64,000 nt of DNA. It comes from an uncultured Bacteroidales bacterium. Its GTDB lineage: Bacteria > Bacteroidota > Bacteroidia > Bacteroidales > P3. The notes under the pieces were generated by a model, which was given only the letters and a program-made list of their open reading frames with translations, searched no databases and was not told the DNA's origin. The position numbers were made by a program, and so were the translations under genes. Positions 57,919 to 64,000 of the stretch are shown in pieces. The first letter of the stretch is position 1, and the number at the start of each line of letters is the position of its first letter. The stretch spans positions 1-64,000 of the forward strand of contig ONDE01000004.1 in the NCBI GenBank assembly GCA_900316515.1, given 5' to 3'.

Positions 57919-58464
57919 ATGAACACAGAGAACTTCCTCTACGAAGACGATAGCGAGCTGATTATCCCTACAGATGGCCAGTATATCAGGATTTACCATC
58001 AAAATGATGGTACGACGACGGTGCTGGATACGGGGGAGAAGCAGTTTGTGTTGAACGGGCGCTGTCTGCATATGGAACATTATTCTTCGCTCGAAGGAAT
58101 GGCCGGGCTCATTGTGGGAGAACCGTCAGAGCTCCATAGCGCGCTGGTGGATGCCCTTTGGGTAAACGGTCTCGACGGAGAAAACGAACAGTATCGCAAC
58201 TATTCACCACAAAACAAAGGATGCTCGACAGACAACCCATTCGTCATCTACAATGACAAACACTATGTGCGTCTGGAATACGCCATAATGACCATCTTGT
58301 TTGAATGGTATCCTGCCCGTAATGTGCGGATGCGTCTTGCCGAACAAGGTATTATCCATAAGGATGGACGACACTACGACCTCTTGCGATATATCGTCAC
58401 TAGAGGCTCCGACACACATTTCGAGGAGTATTTCTTCGACATCACCAACCATATTTCCGACTAA
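57919..58464 (+). CDS. Protein of unknown function
   Basis: The 181-residue product has no signal peptide, membrane helix or motif I recognise. It reads as beta-rich in the first half and helical near NDKHYVRLEYAIMTILFEW. It lies 59 bases after the zinc-ribbon gene and is probably in the same unit. Confidence 0.55.
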   Translation: MNTENFLYEDDSELIIPTDGQYIRIYHQNDGTTTVLDTGEKQFVLNGRCLHMEHYSSLEGMAGLIVGEPSELHSALVDALWVNGLDGENEQYRNYSPQNKGCSTDNPFVIYNDKHYVRLEYAIMTILFEWYPARNVRMRLAEQGIIHKDGRHYDLLRYIVTRGSDTHFEEYFFDITNHISD

Positions 58465-58478
58465 TAATTAACGGTATA

Positions 58479-58486
58479 TAAGTTTG
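58479..58486 (+). promoter_or_regulatory. Possible -7 element upstream of the phosphoesterase gene
   Basis: TAAGTTTG fits TAnnTTTG. No clear -33 is visible. Confidence 0.4.
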
Positions 58487-58563
58487 GATTACTTTCTGCA
58501 TTATTTTCATTTGAGGAAATAATGGTTTGTTCTTGGTTATATATAGAATAAAACAATGATGCT

Positions 58564-59364
58564 ATGGAACCGAAGAAGAACTTGATTATTATTCCCGACA
58601 TACACGGGAGAACGTTTTGGAAGGATGCAATACCGTATGTTGAAGCGGGGGCTCCCAGTATCTTCTTGGGCGACTATGTCGACCCGTATGGCGACGAGGG
58701 TATCAGTGGCCTGGATGCATTAAAAAATCTGCGCGAGATTTTAGCATTCGCCCGTCAATATCAAGACCGAGTGACGATGCTGTTGGGAAACCACGACCTT
58801 TCGTATCTCGGTGATCCCTGGGGGCTGTGGTCGGTGTATGCTGACCGGTTCTGCTACGAGTGGGCGGATGTTATGTCGGAGCTCTTCAACGAGAACACCG
58901 ACCTGTTCTCCCTGTGTGCATACCGTAATGTGGGCGGTAAGCCGTTCCTGTTTTCTCACGCAGGTATGCATCCTGTATGGATTGATTGGTGCGGATTGTT
59001 CGACGATGTAGACAAGAACGATGCCCAAGCGTTGGCGACCAAGGTTGATGAACTGTTTCGCGGTTCCCTACAGACGGACGAGCGTACCGAGTTCATGGAC
59101 GCTTTGGCGATGGTGGGGAGCATCCGTGGGGGAAGCAGCTTCGCTGGGTCGATGGTATGGGCCGACATCCGCGAATATGACGATGTAGATGGGTGTTTTA
59201 CACAGATTTTTGGCCATACGGCACAGAAGAATACGATAGACGGAACATGGGATGGGCCGTATTCGGTTGGGAACAACATCTGCGTTGATTGTGGCGAGTG
59301 TTTCTATTTAGATGACGAAGGCATACTGCGTTATTTGGATGCCGACAGAGTTGTTAGGGTATGA
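58564..59364 (+). CDS. Calcineurin-like metallophosphoesterase
   Basis: The 266-residue cytoplasmic protein has the metal-binding set of the superfamily: PDIHGR (Asp12, His14), GDYVD, GNHD, SHAG (about 137) and GHT (about 218). This is closest in form to PPP-type or diadenosine tetraphosphatase-like enzymes. The substrate is not evident. It is the last gene of the accessory block. Confidence 0.82.
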   Translation: MEPKKNLIIIPDIHGRTFWKDAIPYVEAGAPSIFLGDYVDPYGDEGISGLDALKNLREILAFARQYQDRVTMLLGNHDLSYLGDPWGLWSVYADRFCYEWADVMSELFNENTDLFSLCAYRNVGGKPFLFSHAGMHPVWIDWCGLFDDVDKNDAQALATKVDELFRGSLQTDERTEFMDALAMVGSIRGGSSFAGSMVWADIREYDDVDGCFTQIFGHTAQKNTIDGTWDGPYSVGNNICVDCGECFYLDDEGILRYLDADRVVRV

Positions 59365-59484
59365 ATGTACTTCCTCGATGGAACGCTGTAGTCACCATAT
59401 AGGTAACATAGTGGCACCCAAAAGGTGATGAAAATGGGAGCAATAGGGGAGCAAAACCAATAGAGAGGTGTGACGGGTGCAGGA

Positions 59485-59719
59485 GGTAATGTGCATATTA
59501 TGCATATTACCATGCTAATAGCTTATTTGTCAAGGAAAACTTGACAGCTGGAATAACACGCATTTTTGCGTGTTATTTTTCATGCAACCTGTGCAAAAAA
59601 TGCACAGGTTATTATATGAGGCAGATTGGTAGTGTTGCAAAAAATGCAACAACTGTAATAATGTGGTAAGTGCAAATTATGCACATACCACTACGAATAA
59701 CGTGCAAAAAACGCACGTT
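59485..59719. repeat. Array of seven consecutive stem-loops, most with a TGCA-type core
   Basis: Hairpins lie at 59485-59511, 59528-59546, 59552-59577, 59586-59610, 59631-59654, 59663-59691 and 59699-59719. Four (1, 4, 5, 6) have a TGCA-N5-TGCA apex, and the third and seventh are near variants. The lower arms differ in sequence but each is self-complementary. Confidence 0.9.
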
Positions 59720-59818
59720 GTTATAATTCCATAGCAATATGAAGCTGTTTGGAAATCCCGAACAACTGCCGAAGATGGTAACGTGTAAGGAATTCTCACA
59801 AGCTGAAATATGTACCGT

Positions 59819-59901
59819 CTTTGCATCAAGAAAACCGTCAGAGGTTAGGCAATTCCATTTTATTTTGTATTTTTGCATCGAGAAAACCGACAGGTGTTAG
59901 G
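59819..59901. repeat. Imperfect direct repeat before the exonuclease gene
   Basis: TTTGCATC-AGAAAACCG...GTTAGGC occurs at about 59819-59848 and again at about 59872-59901. The second copy begins in a TATTTTTG promoter element (59868-59875). Confidence 0.75.
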
Positions 59902-59919
59902 CGACAGATGTTATAGACA

Positions 59920-60414
59920 ATGAATGACTTCGCGGCGATAGACTTTGAGACGGCCAACGGGCAGCGCAGCAGCGTGTGCAGCGTGGGGGTTGTTGTGGTG
60001 CGCGGGGGCGAGGTTACGGACAGGTTCTACAGCCTCATACAGCCGGAGCCTAACTACTACAGCTGGTTCTGCCAGCGGGTGCACGGCCTCTGCCACGAGG
60101 ACACGGACGACGCCGAGGTGTTCCCGACGGTGTGGCACAAGATAGAGCCGCTGATAGAGGGGTTGCCGCTGGTGGCGCACAACGCGATGTTCGACGAGGG
60201 CTGCCTGCGGGCGGTGATGCAGGTGTACCGGATGGATTGGCCGGGATACAAATTCTATGACACGCTGCGGGTTTCGCGCCGCAAGCTGCGCGACCTGCCC
60301 AACCACCAGCTGCATACCGTCAGTGAGGCCTGCGGCTACTGCCTGGAGAACCACCACCACGCGCTGGCCGATGCCGAAGCCTGTGCGGCGATAGCAATAA
60401 AACTTGGACTTTGA
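59920..60414 (+). CDS. DnaQ-like 3'-5' exonuclease
   Basis: The 164-residue protein has the DEDDh exonuclease motifs: AIDFET near the N-terminus, HNAMFD in the middle and HHALADAEACAAIA at the end. It is the size of a stand-alone exonuclease domain, so it could be a replication proofreading subunit or a repair/RNA exonuclease. A dnaX gene follows 177 bases later. Confidence 0.85.
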   Translation: MNDFAAIDFETANGQRSSVCSVGVVVVRGGEVTDRFYSLIQPEPNYYSWFCQRVHGLCHEDTDDAEVFPTVWHKIEPLIEGLPLVAHNAMFDEGCLRAVMQVYRMDWPGYKFYDTLRVSRRKLRDLPNHQLHTVSEACGYCLENHHHALADAEACAAIAIKLGL

Positions 60415-60521
60415 CTATCCGCAAGTCCGACCTATTTTAGGTTGTGTTTAATGTATGAGAACTTACCTGCACGTTCGTCGTGCTGTTGGTAACTTTTTTA
60501 TATGTATTGGAAAAATGTGCG

Positions 60522-60529
60522 TATATTTG
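60522..60529 (+). promoter_or_regulatory. -7 element upstream of dnaX
   Basis: TATATTTG fits the consensus. A heptamer array (AGTTGAA, AGTTGAA, AATTGAA; 60546-60577) lies between it and the start codon. Confidence 0.6.
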
Positions 60530-60591
60530 CAAATGATATTTAATTTAAAGTTGAAAGTTGAAAATTGAAAATTAGGAATATAGAATAAGCG

Positions 60592-61695
60592 ATGGATAAT
60601 TTTGTAGTATCGGCAAGAAAATACCGTCCGGCGACGTTTGCAAGCGTCGTCGGTCAGCAACATATCACGCGCACGTTGAAGAACGCCATACAGACCGGTC
60701 AGCTGCCGCAGGCGTTCCTTTTCTGCGGCCCGCGCGGCGTGGGCAAGACGACCTGCGCGCGCATATTGGCCAAGACCATCAACTGCCAGCACCTGACGGC
60801 CGACGGCGAGGCCTGCAACGAGTGCGAGAGCTGTCGCTCGATGGGCGAGGGTGCCTCGATGAATATCTTCGAGCTTGACGCCGCCAGCAACAACTCGGTG
60901 GAGGATATCCGCGAGTTGGTGAAGCAAGTGTATATACCGCCGCAGACAGGTCGCTACAAGGTTTACATCATCGATGAGGTGCACATGCTCAGCTCGGCGG
61001 CTTTCAACGCTTTCCTGAAGACCCTCGAGGAGCCGCCGGCATACGCCAAATTCATCCTCGCCACTACCGAGAAGCACAAGATTATACCTACCATATTGAG
61101 TCGCTGCCAGGTGTTCGACTTCAAGCGCATAGAGAACCGCGACATAGTGGAACATTTGAAGTATGTGGCAGGCAATGAAGGAGTGAAGTATGACGAGGGT
61201 GCGCTGGAACTGATAGCCCGCAAGGCCGAAGGCGGCATGCGCGACGCGCTGAGCACCTTCGACCAGCTGGTGAACTTCACACAGGGCAACCTGACGCGTG
61301 AGGCCTGCCTCGAGAACCTCAACGTGCTTGACGAGGAATACTATTTCCGCCTGGTGGATGACATGCTCGGTGCCAAGCTGAGCGATGCCCTGCTGCTCTA
61401 CCGCGAGGTGATAGAGAAGGGCTTCGGCGGACAGCATTTTATGACGGGGCTTTGTGAGCACCTGAGGAACCTGATGGTGAGCCTCGATCCGCAGACGCTG
61501 CAGCTCATCGACGGCAGCGACGCTATGCGCCAGCGCTATGGCCAGCAGGCGCAGCAATGCGGCTTGGCACGCTTGCTGGGCTGGCTGGGAACGGCGAGCG
61601 ACTATGAGTTCCGCTTCCGCGAGGCCAACAATAAGAACCTCTTCGTAGAGATATGCCTGATGAAGCTGGCTGCTCCGGCGGTGGGTCAGAGTTAG
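60592..61695 (+). CDS. dnaX: DNA polymerase III gamma/tau subunit, N-terminal clamp-loader part
   Basis: The 367-residue product holds domains I-III of the clamp loader. It has Walker A GPRGVGKTT (about 45-53), zinc-binding CNECESC, DEVHMLSSAAFNAFLKTLEEPP and the sensor LSRCQ. It ends at a TAG (61693-61695) just after the collar domain (LMKLAAP). The same frame continues open to 62346 and encodes the usual C-terminal part. So this gene gives a gamma-like short form, unless the stop is read through or is an error. Confidence 0.92.
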   Translation: MDNFVVSARKYRPATFASVVGQQHITRTLKNAIQTGQLPQAFLFCGPRGVGKTTCARILAKTINCQHLTADGEACNECESCRSMGEGASMNIFELDAASNNSVEDIRELVKQVYIPPQTGRYKVYIIDEVHMLSSAAFNAFLKTLEEPPAYAKFILATTEKHKIIPTILSRCQVFDFKRIENRDIVEHLKYVAGNEGVKYDEGALELIARKAEGGMRDALSTFDQLVNFTQGNLTREACLENLNVLDEEYYFRLVDDMLGAKLSDALLLYREVIEKGFGGQHFMTGLCEHLRNLMVSLDPQTLQLIDGSDAMRQRYGQQAQQCGLARLLGWLGTASDYEFRFREANNKNLFVEICLMKLAAPAVGQS

Positions 61696-62346
61696 ATTGC
61701 CAGACGTCCCGAAAGGGCAGGCACGGAGAAAGTTGAAAGTGAAAAGCTGAAAGCTGGAAGTTCGGCTGACGCAGCGGAGAATGTCGAAGTTCCGCCGGCT
61801 ACTCAGCAGTCGGAACCTCAACCCCAACCGACGGTTACCGTTCAGCAGCCTCAACCGACAGCACCTCAGCAGGCGCAATCGACGGCCGCACCAGCGGCAC
61901 AGCATAAGCCGATACGTCCGAAGCTGATGGATTCGGTGTCGATAAAGTCGGTGGGAGAGGTGAAAGTGCAGCCTGCGGCGCCCAAGGTGGATGTGAAGCC
62001 TTTGACACAGGAGGACCTGGAACGCTACTGGAACGAGGTGTCAGCAGAGCTTGAGTTGACGGAGATAATGAAGAATGCCACCGTGCGCATGGGCGAGCAT
62101 ACCGGATGCTTCGAGGTTGACGCACAGACAACATACTTCGCCGACGAGTTCCGCAGTCACAAGATTGAAGTGTTGGAGGCTATGCGTAGGAAGACGGGCA
62201 TGGGGATGCTGAATTGCAAGGTGAACCCAATGTTTGTTGAAGAGAACGCAAAAGCATACAATCCAGACGACAAATATAACGCCATGCTACAGCGCAACCC
62301 CAACCTGGCTTCGTTGCGGCATCTGTTTACTGAGATTGACTATTGA
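61696..62346 (+). CDS. dnaX: Tau-like C-terminal part of dnaX, downstream of an in-frame TAG
   Basis: In the same frame as dnaX, 216 codons are open after the stop. They hold a Gln/Pro/Ala-rich linker and, from an ATG at 61927, a domain with the Bacteroidota DnaX ending (LTQEDLERYWNEVSAEL, ASLRHLFTEIDY). The full-length product would be 584 residues. If TAG is a true stop, this piece could only be made from the internal ATG. Part of the linker (61729-61761, EKVESEKLKAGSS) is encoded by AGTTGAA/AGCTGAA heptamers. Confidence 0.8.
   Translation: MARRPERAGTEKVESEKLKAGSSADAAENVEVPPATQQSEPQPQPTVTVQQPQPTAPQQAQSTAAPAAQHKPIRPKLMDSVSIKSVGEVKVQPAAPKVDVKPLTQEDLERYWNEVSAELELTEIMKNATVRMGEHTGCFEVDAQTTYFADEFRSHKIEVLEAMRRKTGMGMLNCKVNPMFVEENAKAYNPDDKYNAMLQRNPNLASLRHLFTEIDY
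61729..61761. repeat. Heptamer array inside the dnaX linker
   Basis: AGTTGAA, AGTGAAA, AGCTGAA, AGCTGGA repeat in frame just after the TAG. Confidence 0.75.
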
Positions 62347-62432
62347 ATGGAGGATGGTGATTAGTGAATGGTGATTAGTGATTAGTGATTAGTGATTAGT
62401 GATTGGTGATTAGTGGTTAGTGAATAGTGAAT
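62345..62432. repeat. Heptamer array (AGTGATT) before dapF
   Basis: About ten AGTGATT/AGTGAAT units lie between dnaX and dapF and run up to the dapF start. Confidence 0.92.
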
Positions 62433-62437
62433 GATGT

Positions 62438-63229
62438 ATGTATAAGATACATTTTTATAAGTTTGATGGAGCGGGGAACGACTTTGTTGTTGTGGACAAC
62501 AGGGAGGCCTGCCGCCAGTATGGTGTGGAGGAAGTGGCACACTTGTGTCACCGCCGATTCGGCGTGGGTGCCGACGGCTTTATGACTCTGGGCAATGGAC
62601 CTGACGGTTACGATTTCGAGATGAAGTATTACAACAGCGACGGCCGGTTGGGCTCGATGTGTGGCAACGGTGGTCGTTGCATTGCAGCCTTTGCGCATAT
62701 GCTTGGCCTCGGCGAGAGGTTCCATTTCCTCGGATATGACGGTCCGCACGACGCTGAAATACTGGAGTGGGACACGGCCCGTCGTGCAGGCATTGTCAAA
62801 CTTGGCATGAGAGACATAGTGAGAACTTCGATGAGACGTGTGCTCGACGGATGGTTCCTCGACACAGGCTCGCCACACTATGTGCAATACGTTGAAGATC
62901 TGGAACACTTCGACGTGATGGGCGAGGGGAGACGTCTGCGTAACCGCGCCGACCTTTTCCCCGAAGGTACCAATGTGGACTTCATAGAGGAACGACCCGA
63001 TGGACGGCTTGCCATACGAACCTATGAGCGTGGCGTGGAGGACGAGACCTGGGCCTGCGGCACGGGAGTGACGGCTTCGGCCATAGTGAGCGGCAACCAT
63101 CGACTGGTGGCGCGAGGCGGTGACTTCCGTGTTGATTTCGACACAACGGACAATGCCTACGAGAACGTAAAGCTCATCGGCCCGGTTGAGGTGAACTTTG
63201 AAGGAGAGATAATGGTGAATGGTGATTAG
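62438..63229 (+). CDS. dapF: Diaminopimelate epimerase
   Basis: It interconverts LL- and meso-diaminopimelate for lysine and peptidoglycan. The 263-residue protein has FDGAGNDFVVVDN, the first catalytic Cys in MCGNGGRC and the second in WACGTGVTASA, and GTNVDFIEE. The last residues (EIMVNGD) are encoded by the start of a GTGAATG heptamer array. Confidence 0.95.
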   Translation: MYKIHFYKFDGAGNDFVVVDNREACRQYGVEEVAHLCHRRFGVGADGFMTLGNGPDGYDFEMKYYNSDGRLGSMCGNGGRCIAAFAHMLGLGERFHFLGYDGPHDAEILEWDTARRAGIVKLGMRDIVRTSMRRVLDGWFLDTGSPHYVQYVEDLEHFDVMGEGRRLRNRADLFPEGTNVDFIEERPDGRLAIRTYERGVEDETWACGTGVTASAIVSGNHRLVARGGDFRVDFDTTDNAYENVKLIGPVEVNFEGEIMVNGD

Positions 63230-63240
63230 TGAATGGTGTA
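63215..63240. repeat. Heptamer array over the dapF 3' end
   Basis: GGTGAAT/GGTGATT-type units start in the coding sequence and include the stop codon. Confidence 0.7.
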
Positions 63241-63253
63241 TGGCGAAATTTGG

Positions 63254-63480
63254 AACGGCGAATTATGCGAATTTAGCGAATTGGGGGCGGAAGCCGGTTG
63301 ATTATTAATGATGAATGTTGAATGATGAATGATGAACGGCGAATTATGCGAATTTAGCGAATTGGGGGCGGGAGCCGGTTGATTATTAATGATGAATGTT
63401 GAATGATGAATGATGAACGGCGAATTATGCGAATTTAGCGAATTGGGGGCGGGAGCTGGTCGATTACTGGCGAATTACTC
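63254..63480. repeat. 81-base tandem repeat, 2.6 copies
   Basis: Copies start at 63254, 63335 and 63416. Each unit has AACGGCGAATTATGCGAATT, a G-rich part, and an ATGATGA heptamer array. The GGCGAATT motif is shared with 46711-46830. Confidence 0.92.
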
Positions 63481-63602
63481 GAATGGTGGATAGTTAATTG
63501 TGATTGGTGAAGAGTGAATAGTGAATGGAGACGTGTGATTTGTGAATGGTGTTTAATATCAATTTTCAATTTTAGACAGTGGATCTTTTCAGCGCAATAG
63601 AT

Positions 63603-64000
63603 ATGGAGCCTGTGCGCAAGCACATGGAGGAACTGGCGGCGGAACTCGACCGACTGAACTATGAGTATTATATGAACGACCGCTCGCTGGTGAGCGACCA
63701 GCAGTTCGACGAAATGATGCGCGAGCTGCAGGATTTGGAGCGTCAGTACCCTGAGTTGGCCAGTCCGCTGTCGCCCACTAAGCGTGTGGGTGGTGAGGTG
63801 AACAAGACCTTCCGTCAGGTGACTCACCGTTTCCCCATGCTGTCGCTGGGCAACACCTATTCGATAGAGGAGATTGAGGAGTTTGAGGCCCGCACGCGTC
63901 GTTTCCTCGACGGCGAGCAGTTCTCCTACACCTGCGAACTAAAATACGATGGTGTGGCCATTGGTCTGACTTACCGTCACGGTCAGCTGGTGCAGGCGGT
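63603..64000 (+). CDS. ligA: NAD-dependent DNA ligase LigA (3' partial)
   Basis: LigA seals nicks using NAD+. The fragment has the N-terminal Ia domain (ELDRLNYEYYMNDRSLVSDQQFDEM, in part), SPLSPTKRVGG and the adenylation lysine in ELKYDGVAI. It runs off the window edge. I start at the ATG at 63603; an in-frame GTG at 63579 could add 8 residues. An array of tandem repeats fills the 370 bases upstream. Confidence 0.95.
   Translation, partial: MEPVRKHMEELAAELDRLNYEYYMNDRSLVSDQQFDEMMRELQDLERQYPELASPLSPTKRVGGEVNKTFRQVTHRFPMLSLGNTYSIEEIEEFEARTRRFLDGEQFSYTCELKYDGVAIGLTYRHGQLVQA

Noticed and set aside
52054..59920. A complete integrative element or prophage around the accessory block
   Set aside because: I see no integrase, transposase, relaxase or phage structural gene, and no clear flanking att repeats. 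Only the base composition and unfamiliar genes suggest transfer.

Overview
The window looks like chromosome of an anaerobic, GC-rich member of Bacteroidota, most likely order Bacteroidales. Four things point there. Promoters follow the TTTG-N19/20-TAnnTTTG pattern (clear at 19304-19335, 46936-46966 and 53007-53037). Shine-Dalgarno sites are weak. Outer-membrane and periplasmic proteins are typical of the phylum: TPR protein plus beta-barrel, DUF2723 protein, carboxypeptidase-regulatory-like proteins, and a gliding-motility-type C-terminal domain. The metabolism is anaerobic and succinate/propionate type: a sodium-pumping methylmalonyl-CoA decarboxylase cluster and an oxygen-sensitive class III ribonucleotide reductase. 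I cannot name the species.

Layout. 1-8012: end of an unknown gene, a thioredoxin-fold lipid/periplasmic-type protein, a large TPR protein, an outer-membrane barrel and folC. 8045-12579: threonine aldolase, Fe-S aldo/keto reductase, trmO, an ECF sigma factor and a membrane protein. 12660-13022: RNase P RNA. 13043-18860: DUF4810/DUF799 lipoproteins, comB, a PAP2 phosphatase, a SulP transporter, a four-helix-bundle protein and yebC. 19398-30388: arginine deiminase, DUF2723 protein, atpB directly followed by pgk, a ferredoxin-type membrane protein, and a YgiQ ORF fused to a secreted domain. 31079-36950: ABC-F, DUF1232, the agmatine-to-putrescine pair and an S41 peptidase. 37006-42209 (minus): methylmalonyl-CoA decarboxylase and epimerase. 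42375-46201 (minus): nitroreductase, lipoprotein, nrdG and nrdD under a cobalamin riboswitch. 47040-51879: P5C dehydrogenase, a lipoprotein and clpB. 52054-59364: an accessory, partly AT-rich block. 59920-64000: an exonuclease, dnaX with an in-frame TAG, dapF and the start of ligA.

Three patterns run across the window and are not explained by ordinary genes. (1) Degenerate tandem arrays of 7- or 8-base units occur between many genes. They also sit in frame inside folC, trmO, the dnaX tail, a sigma-factor operon and two signal peptides. (2) Intergenic arrays of stem-loops have arms that differ in sequence but keep pairing. The best is seven consecutive hairpins at 59485-59719, mostly with a TGCA-loop-TGCA core. 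A second is a 33-base repeat at 52751-52849. (3) The accessory block carries an SPFH-GYF2 protein behind a long, strongly promoted leader RNA. It is followed by three apparently related proteins of unknown family (two with C-terminal membrane hairpins, one with a zinc ribbon), small orphans, a decayed duplicate and a metallophosphoesterase. It is the best candidate for an undescribed system here.

All functional calls are from reading the translated sequence. No database search was possible.
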